Origin: Polyangiaceae bacterium
Lineage (GTDB): Bacteria > Myxococcota_A > Polyangia > Polyangiales > Polyangiaceae
Direction: 5' to 3'
Length of the DNA stretch: 64,000 bases
NCBI GenBank assembly: GCA_013361525.1
Contig: JABFXY010000106.1
Span: 62,001-126,000, forward strand
Shown: positions 53,445-62,824 of the stretch, one piece after another
How positions within the stretch are numbered: the first letter of the stretch is position 1
Layout of the letters: the number at the start of each line of letters is the position of its first letter
Notes under the pieces: model-generated
Seen by the model: the letters and a program-made list of their open reading frames with translations, nothing else
Told to the model about the DNA's origin: nothing
Database searches by the model: none
Made by a program: the position numbers and the translations under genes

Positions 53445-55955
53445 ATGAGACGCATCATGGCGCTCGCGGCCCTCACGACGGCGGCCGTGCTCGCGGGGAT
53501 CGGTGGCTGTGATCTCGAGGAGCCGATCGATCCGCTCCCCATCGAGATCGGGTCCGAAGAGGCGCGCGTCGTCATCGCGCTGGCGCCGTTCGAGATGACG
53601 ATCTTCGACATCGATGGCAACGTCGTGTTGGAGACGCTCACCGGCGACCAAGAGGCCTACGGCGCGCCGTCCGCGACGGTCGACGATTGGGGCGAGGTGC
53701 CGACGCTCCTTCCGGGGTACGACGGATACCGAGCCAACGAAGCGCCCTGGCGACGCGCGACCCGCGCGGCGGTGCAATCGGCGAGCGACAATCAGATCGT
53801 TCTCGCCCTCGATGCGGACGGAATCGCGATGACGCTCGACGTCTCCGTCGAAGGACCTCGCGTGCGTGTTTCGGTCCGGGCGCGCGAGGATGAAGCCGCA
53901 TCCGACAGCGGTGAGCTCAACAAATCGTCGATCGCATTTCGATTGCCCGAGGACGAGCACTTCTTTGGTTTGGGCGAGCGCTTCGCGAGCGTCGATCACC
54001 GAGGGCTGTCGCTCTACAGCTGGGCCGAGGAAGGTGGCCTCCCGAAGGGCGAAGACGCGCCTGCCGCTTACGACAACCCGGCGCCGAACGGCCCGTCGAT
54101 GACCTATTTCCCGGTGCCGTTTTTCCTCTCGAACAAGGGTTACGGCGTTCACCTCGACACGACCTACCGCACCGAGCTCCATTTCGGCAGCGAGCGCGAA
54201 GATGCGTGGCGCGCCGCGGTCGATGCGGCGTCGTTCGACGCGACCATTTACGTCGGCGACCCGCTCGAGGTGATCGACGCATACACCGCCGATACCGGCC
54301 GGCCGCTCGTTCCGGCGCAATGGGTCTTCGGGCCTCGCCGGCGCGTCGGTCGCGGGGATCTCGTCGACGGCGTCGAGGAGTTTCGATTGATGCGGCAGCG
54401 CCATATCCCGGTGACGGGTGTCGACGACGCCGTGCATTTCCTTCCGGCGCTCTCGCATCTCGGCATCGAGCAGGATCTGATGACCTGGACCAGCGACGCG
54501 CACGCGCTCGGCTACAAGGTGATGGCGTACAACAACCCGTACGTCGCAGCGAACAACGAGCGCTCTGCCGTCGACTACGCCTATGGGCGTGAAAATGGGT
54601 ATTTCGTCAAAGGGCCGGATGGCGAGCCTGCATTGACCGCATTCATCTCGGGCCAGCTACTCGAGGTCGCGGCGGTCGACCTCACGAATCCCGACGCCGT
54701 CGCCTGGTTCCAAGACTTGCTGCGGCGCACGCTCGAGATTGGCTACGACGGCTGGATGCACGACTTCGGCGAATACACCGCTCGAACATCGCTGTTTGCC
54801 GACGGTCGCAATGGTGAAGAGGCGCACAACCTCTATCCGGTGCTTTCGGCGAAGGCCGCCCACGATTTGCTCGAAGAAGAGCGGCCCGGCGATTACCTCT
54901 TTTTTGTCCGCTCGGGTTATTCCGGCACGCAGAAATACGTGCCCGCCGTTTGGGGCGGCGACGCCGAGGCGACCTTCGACGAGACACAAGGTTTGCCGTC
55001 GTCGGTTCGCGGCGGATTGAATCTCTCGATGGTCGGTGTGCCGCTCTGGGGCAGCGATATGACCGGATTCAAATGCCTCACCGATGCGCCCAACGACAAA
55101 GAGGTGTTCTTGCGTTGGGTCGAGTTCGGCTCCGTCTCGCCCATCATGATGGAGCAGAACGCCTGCTCGAACCCCATCGAGGGCGGCAAAGAGAAGTGGA
55201 AGCTCTGGAACGACGAGGAGACGATCGAGCACTACACCCGCTATGCGGGGCTCCACACGAGGCTTCAGCCGTATTTCCTCGTCCTCGCGACGGAGGCGAG
55301 CCGCACCGGTCGCCCCATCACGATGCACCCATTCCTGCTCCACCCCGATGAGCCTGCGAGCCTCGAGGTCGAGGACGCGTATTACCTCGGTCCCGCGCTC
55401 TACGTTTCGCCCGTCGTCCGGCGCGGCATGACGGAAAAGGAAACGTGGCTTCCGCCCGGCGCGCGTTACGTCGATCTCGCGGACTACGCCGTGTACAAGG
55501 GGGGCGACGTCGTGACGGTCGACGCGCCGCTCGGCAAGCTGCCGCTCTTTCTCGTCTCGGAGCAGATCCTTCCGCTCTTGGACCCCTCGATCGAGACCCT
55601 GGCGCCCGCGGACGATCCGACGGTCGTCGATCTCGACGCCGTGAGCGATCGATTGGACGTCGTCGTCGCGCTCTCACCCGGTCAGACGGCGACGCTCACG
55701 CTCGCGGACGGCACGATCCTCACTGCGACGCGCGGCGAGGACGCCGGCAACCCCACCGATCTCGAGGAGGCGACCGACGCGGAGATCGCGGATTGCTCGG
55801 ATTGCTTCGTTACGAGCGACGCCGGCGACGTGGCTCGCCTTCGGGCGAGCTCGGCGTCGTCGGAGACGTCGGAGCTTCGAGCGCAGGATCTGGTTCTATC
55901 GGCTCGGGGTGGTCCGGCTCGTCGGATTCGTTGGGACGTTCTTCGACTACCGTGA
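53445..55955 (+). CDS. Lipid-anchored glycoside hydrolase family 31 enzyme
   Basis: 836 residues. MRRIMALAALTTAAVLAGIG then GC gives a lipoprotein signal. N-terminal beta domain ends with HFFGLGERF, the GH31 mark. The (beta/alpha)8 core carries the nucleophile Asp in YDGWMHDFGEY and the likely acid/base Asp in AVWGGDAEATFD, followed by GVPLWGSDMTGF and RWVEFGSVSPIMM. The FGEY version of the nucleophile motif resembles sulfoquinovosidase-like subgroups more than classical alpha-glucosidases (DMNE), but substrate is not proven. Being tethered in the envelope, it would cut external alpha-glycosides. The last 146 bp overlap the convergent membrane-protein gene. Confidence 0.92.
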   Translation: MRRIMALAALTTAAVLAGIGGCDLEEPIDPLPIEIGSEEARVVIALAPFEMTIFDIDGNVVLETLTGDQEAYGAPSATVDDWGEVPTLLPGYDGYRANEAPWRRATRAAVQSASDNQIVLALDADGIAMTLDVSVEGPRVRVSVRAREDEAASDSGELNKSSIAFRLPEDEHFFGLGERFASVDHRGLSLYSWAEEGGLPKGEDAPAAYDNPAPNGPSMTYFPVPFFLSNKGYGVHLDTTYRTELHFGSEREDAWRAAVDAASFDATIYVGDPLEVIDAYTADTGRPLVPAQWVFGPRRRVGRGDLVDGVEEFRLMRQRHIPVTGVDDAVHFLPALSHLGIEQDLMTWTSDAHALGYKVMAYNNPYVAANNERSAVDYAYGRENGYFVKGPDGEPALTAFISGQLLEVAAVDLTNPDAVAWFQDLLRRTLEIGYDGWMHDFGEYTARTSLFADGRNGEEAHNLYPVLSAKAAHDLLEEERPGDYLFFVRSGYSGTQKYVPAVWGGDAEATFDETQGLPSSVRGGLNLSMVGVPLWGSDMTGFKCLTDAPNDKEVFLRWVEFGSVSPIMMEQNACSNPIEGGKEKWKLWNDEETIEHYTRYAGLHTRLQPYFLVLATEASRTGRPITMHPFLLHPDEPASLEVEDAYYLGPALYVSPVVRRGMTEKETWLPPGARYVDLADYAVYKGGDVVTVDAPLGKLPLFLVSEQILPLLDPSIETLAPADDPTVVDLDAVSDRLDVVVALSPGQTATLTLADGTILTATRGEDAGNPTDLEEATDAEIADCSDCFVTSDAGDVARLRASSASSETSELRAQDLVLSARGGPARRIRWDVLRLP

Positions 55956-56472
55956 AGAACGGGACCATCTCCGCGCGCTTCGGTCCCGCCGTGAATAGGT
56001 GCTGCCGTCGCACGAAGTAGACCGCGTTGACGAGCATCCAGGCGAGCCAGGCGATCGCGGTGGCTGCGCTCGGCCTCGCCAAACCAGCGATGAACGTGGA
56101 AAATAGCGCGACGAAATTGAAGTAGTAGCCCCACCTGCGCCGCTGCACGAGGCCGACGCCCGCGAAACCGCGGATGACGGACAGTGCGAGGGTGAGCTCG
56201 AGCGGCAAAGCGGCATCCGGCGTCAGAAGGTGAAGCACGGGCATGGCGACGGCCGAAACGAGAAGCAGCCGCGCGTGGATCTCGAGCCAGCGCGTGCCGA
56301 GCTTCTTCTGACCTCGTGAAGCGCGTCGCGCGTGGGCAACGGCGACCTCGGCGCTCCGCGCGGGGACGTCGACCCCGCGCCGCTTAAGCTCGTCGTTTGC
56401 GAGCTCCAGCGCGCGCGGGACGTAATCGTCGCGCTCGAGCGTGACCGCGGCGACGAGGTCGTCGTCGGTCAT
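55810..56472 (-). CDS. Small multi-pass membrane protein, unknown function
   Basis: 220 residues. The first 55 residues are a soluble charged helix region (DDDLVAAVTLERDDYVPRAL, ANDELKRRGVDVPARSAEV), then about four hydrophobic segments (ARLLLVSAVAMPVLHLLTP, LELTLALSVIRGFAGVGLVQ, YYFNFVALFSTFIAGLA, ATAIAWLAWMLVNAVYFVRR). The last 40 residues are Pro/Glu/Asp-rich and are encoded antisense to the end of the GH31 gene. The tail may be an accident of lost stop codons. Family not recognised. Confidence 0.75.
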   Translation of the reverse strand: MTDDDLVAAVTLERDDYVPRALELANDELKRRGVDVPARSAEVAVAHARRASRGQKKLGTRWLEIHARLLLVSAVAMPVLHLLTPDAALPLELTLALSVIRGFAGVGLVQRRRWGYYFNFVALFSTFIAGLARPSAATAIAWLAWMLVNAVYFVRRQHLFTAGPKRAEMVPFFTVVEERPNESDEPDHPEPIEPDPALEAPTSPTTPSSPEGEPRRRRRS

Positions 56473-56513
56473 CGCTGCGAAGCGGCCCTTGGCGTACTCC
56501 TCGTCGATGTCGG

Positions 56514-58262
56514 TCAGAAGCAGGTCCCTGGGCCGCAGTTCTGACCAACGCAGATGAGCGTCTGGAACGCCTGCGGATCATTCACGCATTGCAGGAGGCA
56601 TTGCAGCGGCCCGCTTCCGCCGATGCAACCGAAGAAGCAGGTGACGTCGTCGACGCAATCGGGGTCGTTGAAGCAACCGAGGATTTGATCGCAGCAGTTC
56701 GCTGCAATGCAGTCACCGCACTCCGAGCCGTCCGAGGGGCATTCCGACGGGCCGCAGAACCCCGCGATGCAGAGGTCCGAGCAGCACTCCGACGGATCGT
56801 TGCAGAACGAACCATCCGGCAGGCATTGCGACGCGCAGATGCCGTCGTCGCAGTTGTTGCTGCAGCAATCCTCGAAGCTCTGGCACATGCTGCCGTCCGG
56901 CAAACACGCCTCGACGCAGGCGCCGCCCTCGCATGTGCCGGTGCAGCAGTCCGGGCCGGTGTTGCACGGCGCGCCGAGCGGGCTGCACATCCCGCAATCC
57001 ACGCCGCACACCGTCTCGGCCGTGGCGACGCACGCCGCGTCCCACCCGCCCATGCAGCAGAACGAATCCTGTTGGCAGACGGCGCTCGCGCACGCGCTGC
57101 AATCGGGATCGAGCGGCGTGCCGACCTCGCACGGTCCGTGGTCGCACGGATTCTGCTGCACGCAGACGTTGTTGTCGCATTCGCCGCTGCAGCATTGGCC
57201 ATTGCCATTGCACGGCGAGCCGTTCGGGATGCACATCCCGCAGCCGCAGAGCTGCTCTGCCTCGTCGACGCAGATGCTGTCCCAGAATTGCTGGCAGCAG
57301 AACGGATCGACGCTCGGATCGCACAGGAGCGCCGCGCAGTCGTTGCAAGACGGGCTCAGCGCCTCGCCCTCGACGCACTCGTCGTGCGTGCAATCACCGA
57401 CGCCGCAGAACCCACCTTCGCAGACGCCGGTGCAGCACTCGTCGGGGAAGTTGCAGGGGGTGCCGTTTTGGGAGCACGGAGGCACGCAGGTGCTCGTGTC
57501 GTCGCAATTGCCGGAGCAGCAGTCGCTCGGAAACTGACAGAATGTCCCGTTCGGGTTGCACATCCCGCCGCACACCCCGAGGTCGCAGGTGCCGGTGCAG
57601 CAGTCGTTCGGGCCCGCGCACAGCGAACCATTGGGCAGGCATCCGACGCAGAAGCCCATCTCGCAATGGCCGCTGCAGCAATCGCCGGGAACATTGCAGT
57701 CGAACCCGTTCGGCGTGCAGCTCTCGATGCAGGCGCCGCCCTGGCAATTGCCGGAGCAGCACTCGGTTCCGACGTTGCAGCCGTTGCCGGTGGGAACACA
57801 CTCCTCGACGCATTGGTTACCCGCGCACTGCAGCGAGCAGCATTGCGAGGGTGTCGAGCATGCCTTGCCCGTCTCGACGCAGCCGCCGAGGCATTGGCCG
57901 GTCGGTCCACACGCGCCCGAGCAGCACACGGCGCCCGACGCGCAGGGCTCGCCGACGTCGAGGCATTCGGTCGGCCGGCAGACACCCTCGTCGCAGTTTT
58001 CGCTGCAACAGCTCGCATCGGACGAGCAGAGCGCGCCGTCTTCCAGGCAGGTCGATGCGCCGCACGTGCCGCCATCGCAGACGCCGCTACAGCACACGTC
58101 GGCGTTGTCGCATGGGAGCCCTTCGGGCTGGCAGTCGCCCCCGCCGCCGCCTCCACTGTTGCCGCCGTCGCCGCCTGGAGCGACGAGGCTGTCGCGCGCT
58201 CCACAGCCGGAAGCGAGGACCCACAGGCAGAAGACGGCAGCCAGCGCGCGCGAAGAGATCAC
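56514..58262 (-). CDS. Cysteine-rich repeat lipoprotein (CCSGxC repeats)
   Basis: 582 residues from GTG 58262 (VISSRALAAVFCLWVLASGC, lipobox SGC); a longer open frame to 58343 would place the signal deep inside. More than a dozen short repeats follow the pattern PxGxxCxxxxxCCSGxCxxGxC, each with six Cys, for example CNVPGDCCSGHCEMGFC. Two larger inserts, CTHDECVEGEALSPSCNDC and CDHGPCEVGTPLDPDCSAC, each continue to a CCxxxWDxxC element. Small disulfide knots of this type suggest a surface or secreted binding protein. A paralogue is encoded directly upstream (58303-59016). Confidence 0.88.
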   Translation of the reverse strand: MISSRALAAVFCLWVLASGCGARDSLVAPGGDGGNSGGGGGGDCQPEGLPCDNADVCCSGVCDGGTCGASTCLEDGALCSSDASCCSENCDEGVCRPTECLDVGEPCASGAVCCSGACGPTGQCLGGCVETGKACSTPSQCCSLQCAGNQCVEECVPTGNGCNVGTECCSGNCQGGACIESCTPNGFDCNVPGDCCSGHCEMGFCVGCLPNGSLCAGPNDCCTGTCDLGVCGGMCNPNGTFCQFPSDCCSGNCDDTSTCVPPCSQNGTPCNFPDECCTGVCEGGFCGVGDCTHDECVEGEALSPSCNDCAALLCDPSVDPFCCQQFWDSICVDEAEQLCGCGMCIPNGSPCNGNGQCCSGECDNNVCVQQNPCDHGPCEVGTPLDPDCSACASAVCQQDSFCCMGGWDAACVATAETVCGVDCGMCSPLGAPCNTGPDCCTGTCEGGACVEACLPDGSMCQSFEDCCSNNCDDGICASQCLPDGSFCNDPSECCSDLCIAGFCGPSECPSDGSECGDCIAANCCDQILGCFNDPDCVDDVTCFFGCIGGSGPLQCLLQCVNDPQAFQTLICVGQNCGPGTCF

Positions 58263-58302
58263 GCCGTCCAGCGTACTAGGTTTGTCCGAAAGGCGGAAAA
58301 CG

Positions 58303-59016
58303 TCAGCAGCCCTGGCCGCAGACCGTTGCCACCATTCCGACACACTTTTCGTCCCAGTACATCGAACAGCAGTACTCGTCGGTGCTGCAGACGGCCATGA
58401 CGCAAGGGCTGCAGCCGCTGTTCAACGCCATACCCTGGGTGCACGCGTCGTGGGCGCAGTTGCTTGCGCCGCAGAGGCCGTGGTCGCACGAGCCGATGCA
58501 GCACTGGCCGCTTTGCGTGCACGCGAGGCCGTTCGGGAGGCAACCCGAGCCGCAAAGCCCCGCATTGCACGTCCCCGAGCAGCACTCCCCGGGCGAGAGA
58601 CACTGCTGGCCGTCGAACTTGCACTCCGAGCCGCACGTCCCGCTGCCGCCGCAGCTGCCGTTGCAGCACTCGTCGGCGGTCGCGCAGGGCTGACCGTCCG
58701 GTTTGCACGAAGGCGTCGCACAGACGCCCTCTTCACACGCGCCGCTACAGCACGACGTGCCGTATTCGCAGAGCGCGCCGTTCGCCAGACACGTCGGAAC
58801 GCACGAGCCGTTTTCACACGAGCCCGAACAACACTCCGAAGCGGCGTTGCACGTTCCCGACGCGAGGCACGACGGACCTTCGCCGCCGCTGCCCGGGCCG
58901 CCGCCGTCGGCGGTCGAGCCGCCACCGCCGAAGTCGACGTTCGTGCTCGCCGAGCAGCCTACGAGCGCGACGAACCCACAAACCGATGCGAAGCGAAGGG
59001 CACGCACGGTGCGCAT
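58303..59016 (-). CDS. Cysteine-rich repeat lipoprotein, shorter paralogue
   Basis: 237 residues: MRTVRALRFASVCGFVALVGC (shown as signal with lipobox VGC), a Gly/Ser/Asp spacer, then about five CCSGxC units (CNAASECCSGSCENGSC, CEYGTSCCSGACEEGVC) and one HDxCxxGxxL insert ending CCSMYWDEKCVGMVATVCGQ. Same architecture as its 582-residue neighbour, from which it is separated by 40 bp, so the pair looks like a duplication with different repeat numbers. Confidence 0.9.
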   Translation of the reverse strand: MRTVRALRFASVCGFVALVGCSASTNVDFGGGGSTADGGGPGSGGEGPSCLASGTCNAASECCSGSCENGSCVPTCLANGALCEYGTSCCSGACEEGVCATPSCKPDGQPCATADECCNGSCGGSGTCGSECKFDGQQCLSPGECCSGTCNAGLCGSGCLPNGLACTQSGQCCIGSCDHGLCGASNCAHDACTQGMALNSGCSPCVMAVCSTDEYCCSMYWDEKCVGMVATVCGQGC

Positions 59017-59050
59017 TCTACACGTGCAGAGGCTTGCAAACCTAGTCCGG

Positions 59051-60112
59051 TCAACGACGCGTAAAGTCGACCTCGGAGCGCGGGGCGAGCGGAGGCAACG
59101 TCGTCATCGCCGAGAAGTGCTGAAGATCGTACGACGTGTCCATCAGGATCCGCGGCACGTCGAGCGTGTCGAAGCGCTTGCCGCCGAAGACGCCGGCCCG
59201 GACGGTAAATCCGAGCGAGTATCCGGCATCGCGCACCGCACGCCGGACGGTCTCGTTCGTCCCGAGTGGGTAACCGACCGGGTACGCGATGGTGCGAATC
59301 GCGCGTCCGAGCCGCTCCTCGAGCTCGCGGCGTGAGCCCCCGAGCTCGACGTCGAGGTCTTTCGGCTCGACGGTTTGCAGCACGCGGTGGCTGAAGGAGT
59401 GCGAGCCGACGCTCATCCCCGCGCTGGAAAGGTGCTCTACCTCCGCCCAGCTCATGAGCGCGCGGTCGACCATCTTGCGCTCCTCGTCGCGGGGCAGGCT
59501 ACAGCCCGCGGCGGTCTCGAGCTCTTCCATGAAGCGATCGAGGTTCAACCCGACGGTCTGCTTCACGAGCGTCGTGAGCGTCTGGTGCGTGCGCCTTTTC
59601 TGCTGCTCGTCCGCGACGTCGAGGACCAGCTCGCGCGGGTAAACAAGCCGAATCTGATCCGTCGTCGTGTGTCGAACGATCCAATTGAAGCGGTCCCACC
59701 AGAACATGCGGCGCTCCGTCATGTGCTGGGTCGAGATGAAGAACGTGCCGCGCGCGCCGTACCGCTTGAGGATCGGAAGGCTCAGCGTGAAGCACTCTTT
59801 GTAGCCGTCGTCGAAGGTGACGAGGACGGGGTTCATCGGCAGCTTGCCGCGCCCCTCGACGAAGTCGACCACCTCGTCCACGCCGACGAAGTTGAAGTGC
59901 TCGGAGAGAAACTTCATCTGCTGGTCGAACTGCGCCGGTGTGGCATCGATGATCTCGCCGTCGAGATCGTCGCCGCTCGTCGCTTGTTCGGCCGTCCGGT
60001 GATAGCAAAGCGTCGTTAACCAAGGCGTCGCCACGAAGCTGCGCAGCTGCAATGCAGCTTGAACGACACCAAGTCCGTCGAGAACCCGCGCGAGCTTCGA
60101 TCGCAGTGACAC
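59051..60112 (-). CDS. Polysaccharide deacetylase (NodB-type)
   Basis: 353 residues, cytosolic-looking N terminus without a clear signal. NodB motifs: TFDDGYKECF (first Asp catalytic base, second for zinc) and SHSFSHR (zinc HxxxH). YGARGTFFIST and AYPVGYPLGTNE are further family marks. A roughly 90-residue insert lies between the two motifs (MFWWDRFNWIVRHTTTDQIR onward), as in deacetylases that work on lipid-linked or capsule sugars. The substrate is unknown. It stands 34 bp after the shorter Cys-rich lipoprotein, on the same strand. Confidence 0.92.
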   Translation of the reverse strand: MSLRSKLARVLDGLGVVQAALQLRSFVATPWLTTLCYHRTAEQATSGDDLDGEIIDATPAQFDQQMKFLSEHFNFVGVDEVVDFVEGRGKLPMNPVLVTFDDGYKECFTLSLPILKRYGARGTFFISTQHMTERRMFWWDRFNWIVRHTTTDQIRLVYPRELVLDVADEQQKRRTHQTLTTLVKQTVGLNLDRFMEELETAAGCSLPRDEERKMVDRALMSWAEVEHLSSAGMSVGSHSFSHRVLQTVEPKDLDVELGGSRRELEERLGRAIRTIAYPVGYPLGTNETVRRAVRDAGYSLGFTVRAGVFGGKRFDTLDVPRILMDTSYDLQHFSAMTTLPPLAPRSEVDFTRR

Positions 60113-60168
60113 CGGTTGACCTTGGGAGCGACCCCTAAGCTATCCCGACCTGCTATCTTCCGACCATC

Positions 60169-61269
60169 GTGAAAATCGACCAAGACCATGGCCGGTTCCG
60201 GCAGATCGTACGCGGCAAGGTTCGTGAAAACCTCCGTAAGTACATCTCGACGGGAGAGCTGGTCGGCCGAAAAGGCAAGGACGTGGTCTCGATCCCGATC
60301 CCCCAGATCGACATTCCCCGCTTCAAATTCGGGGACAAGCAGATGGGCGGTGTGGGGCAGGGTGACGGACAACCCGGTGATCCCGTCAACGGCGGGGAGG
60401 AGGCGCCCGGTCAAGGCCAAGCAGGCAAAGACGCGGGGGAGCACATCCTCGAAGTCGACGTCACCATGGATGAGCTCGCAGATATCCTCGCGGAAGAGCT
60501 CGAGCTTCCGCGTATCGAGGATCGTGGCAAGAGCAAGATCTCGAATGCTCACGACAAGTATTCGGGAATCCGTCGTGTCGGCCCCGAGTCGCTGAGGCAC
60601 TTCAAGCGTACGTACCGCGAGGCGCTGCGACGCATGATCGCGAGTGGGACGTTTCGCCCCGATACGCCGGTCGTCGTACCGGTCCCCGACGACAAACGCT
60701 ACAGGTCTTGGAAGACCATCACCGAACCGGTCGCGAACGCCGTCATCATCTACATGATGGACGTGTCGGGCTCGATGGGCGACGAGCAGAAGGAGATCGT
60801 CCGCATCGAGTCCTTCTGGATCGACATGTGGCTGACGAAGCAATACCGCGGTCTCGAATCGCGCTTCATCATCCACGACGCCGTCGCACGTGAGGTCGAC
60901 CGCGAGACGTTCTTCCATACGAGGGAGTCGGGCGGCACGATGATCTCCAGCGCGTACAAGCTCTGCGCGCAGATGATCAAAGACGATTACCCCGCGAGCG
61001 AGTGGAACATCTACCCATTCCACTTTTCCGACGGCGACAACTGGTCGATGGACGACACGTTGTCGTGCGTCGAGCTGATGAAGAAAGAGATCCTCCCGGC
61101 CGTGAACATGTTCGCATACGGCCAGGTAGAGAGCCCGTACGGCTCGGGGCAATTCATCAAAGACCTGCGCGAGCACTTCAAGTCAGACGAGCGCGTCGTG
61201 ACCAGCGAGATTCGGGACAAAGACGCGATCGTCGGCTCGATTCGCGATTTCCTCGGGAAGGGTAAATGA
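60169..61269 (+). CDS. DUF444 (YeaH-like) protein with VWA-type domain
   Basis: 366 residues. RFRQIVRGKVRENLRKYIST near the start and a Gly/Gln-rich spacer (GGVGQGDGQPGDPVNGG). The MIDAS-like motif MMDVSGSMGDEQK marks a VWA fold. Family DUF444 goes with SpoVR and the PrkA kinase in many bacteria, under stationary-phase or stress control. Here SpoVR follows with a 4-bp overlap, but no PrkA gene is upstream: the preceding gene is a deacetylase on the other strand. Confidence 0.94.
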   Translation: MKIDQDHGRFRQIVRGKVRENLRKYISTGELVGRKGKDVVSIPIPQIDIPRFKFGDKQMGGVGQGDGQPGDPVNGGEEAPGQGQAGKDAGEHILEVDVTMDELADILAEELELPRIEDRGKSKISNAHDKYSGIRRVGPESLRHFKRTYREALRRMIASGTFRPDTPVVVPVPDDKRYRSWKTITEPVANAVIIYMMDVSGSMGDEQKEIVRIESFWIDMWLTKQYRGLESRFIIHDAVAREVDRETFFHTRESGGTMISSAYKLCAQMIKDDYPASEWNIYPFHFSDGDNWSMDDTLSCVELMKKEILPAVNMFAYGQVESPYGSGQFIKDLREHFKSDERVVTSEIRDKDAIVGSIRDFLGKGK

Positions 61270-62822
61270 GCAAGTTCGCCCTGAAGACCGCGCTGCCCCG
61301 CTACCTCCGCCAGCTGCAGGAGCACGTCGAGGGCGTCGCGAAGGACTACGGTCTCGACTTCTTTCCGACGATCTTCGAGATCCTGAAATACGACCAAATG
61401 AACGAGATCGCGGCATACGGGGGCTTCCCCAGCCGCTATCCGCATTGGCGCTTCGGGATGGAGTTCGAGCAGCTCGCGAAGAGCTACGAGTATGGCCTTT
61501 CGAAAATCTACGAAATGGTCATCAACAACAATCCCTCGTACGCCTACCTGCTCGAGGGAAACTCGCTCACCGAGCAAAAGCTCGTCATGGCGCACGTGCT
61601 CGGGCACGTGGACTTCTTCAAGAACAACTTCTGCTTTCGCGCGACGGATCTGGATGCACCGAAGCCGATCCTCGATCCCATGCGCAAGCGGGACCGGTAC
61701 GAGCCCGACCGCCGGTGGATCGACAAGCTCGCGAACCACGGCAGCCGCATCGCGCGGCACGTCGAGCGCCACGGAATCAACAAGGTCGAGGCCTTCATCG
61801 ACCATTGCCTCTCGCTCGAGAACCTCATCGACCCGTGGTCGCCGTTCAGCGGTCGCACGCCGAAGGTCGACGAAGCCGAAGAGGACAAGCCGATCGAGAT
61901 CCCGCGCCTCCAGGCCAAAGAGTACATGGAGGATTTCATCAACCCGAAGGAGTACCTCGAGTCGCAGAAGAAGAAGCTCGAGACCCAGAAGGTCGATAAA
62001 CGCTTCCCCGCCCGGCCCGAGCGCGACGTCCTCAAGTTCCTCCTCGACAATGCGCCGCTCGAGCGGTGGGAGCGCGACGTCCTCGATGTCATTCGCGACG
62101 AGGCGTACTACTTCGTCCCGCAGAAGCAGACGAAGGTCATGAACGAGGGGTGGGCCTCGTTCTGGCATTCGCGCATGATGACGGAGAAGCTGCTCGATGC
62201 CTCCGAGATCGTCGATTACGCCGACGCGAACGCGGGCGTCATGGCGATGGCACCGGGCAAGTTCAACCCGTACAAGATCGGCGTCGAGCTCTACCGCCAT
62301 ATCGAAGAGCGGTGGAACAAAGGCCAATTCGGCAAAGAATGGGAAGAGTGCGACGACCTCGACGAGCGCCGCAACTGGGACATGAAGCTCGGCCTCGGCC
62401 GGAAGAAGGTCTTCGAGGTCCGGTCGCTCTACAACGACGTCACCTTCATCGACGAGTTCCTCACGCCGGAGTTCATCATTCGGCAGAAGCTCTACACGTT
62501 CGGCTTCTCCGGGCGGAACGATCGTTATGAGATCGAGAGCCGCCAATTCAAAGAGGTGAAGGACAAGCTCCTCTTCCACCTCACGAACTTCGGCGACCCG
62601 TACATCCGCGTCGTCGACGCGAACTACGCGAACCGCGGCGAATTGCTGCTCACGCACGAGCACATGGGTGTCGACCTGCGTCAGGATTACGCCAAGGAGA
62701 CGCTGCAGGCGCTCGTCCGCGTGTGGAAGCGACCGGTCGCGCTCACCACGAAGATCGAGCAGAAGTCGGTCATGGTTCGATACGACGGCTCCGAGCACTC
62801 CGTCACGCCGTTCCGGATGTGA
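61266..62822 (+). CDS. SpoVR family protein
   Basis: 518 residues. Family marks: YGLDFFPTIFEILKYDQMNE then YGGFPSRYPHWRFGMEFEQL, VMAHVLGHVDFFKNN, NEGWASFWHSRMM. His and Asp in these motifs suggest a metal site, but no reaction is known. SpoVR acts in spore cortex formation in Bacillus and appears in stress regulons elsewhere. Start overlaps DUF444 (ATGA), and a repeat-containing TPR gene begins 3 bp after its stop. A link to myxospore formation is an inference. Confidence 0.95.
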   Translation: MSKFALKTALPRYLRQLQEHVEGVAKDYGLDFFPTIFEILKYDQMNEIAAYGGFPSRYPHWRFGMEFEQLAKSYEYGLSKIYEMVINNNPSYAYLLEGNSLTEQKLVMAHVLGHVDFFKNNFCFRATDLDAPKPILDPMRKRDRYEPDRRWIDKLANHGSRIARHVERHGINKVEAFIDHCLSLENLIDPWSPFSGRTPKVDEAEEDKPIEIPRLQAKEYMEDFINPKEYLESQKKKLETQKVDKRFPARPERDVLKFLLDNAPLERWERDVLDVIRDEAYYFVPQKQTKVMNEGWASFWHSRMMTEKLLDASEIVDYADANAGVMAMAPGKFNPYKIGVELYRHIEERWNKGQFGKEWEECDDLDERRNWDMKLGLGRKKVFEVRSLYNDVTFIDEFLTPEFIIRQKLYTFGFSGRNDRYEIESRQFKEVKDKLLFHLTNFGDPYIRVVDANYANRGELLLTHEHMGVDLRQDYAKETLQALVRVWKRPVALTTKIEQKSVMVRYDGSEHSVTPFRM

Positions 62823-62824
62823 TC

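Noticed and set aside
56589..58400. Plus-strand open frame of about 600 residues opposite the Cys-rich lipoprotein
   Set aside because: Mirrors the repeat structure of the minus-strand gene; no signal peptide or domain, Ala/Arg-rich.
61011..62798. Minus-strand open frame opposite SpoVR
   Set aside because: SpoVR is clearly coded on the plus strand; the antisense product is Glu/Leu/Arg-rich with no known domain.
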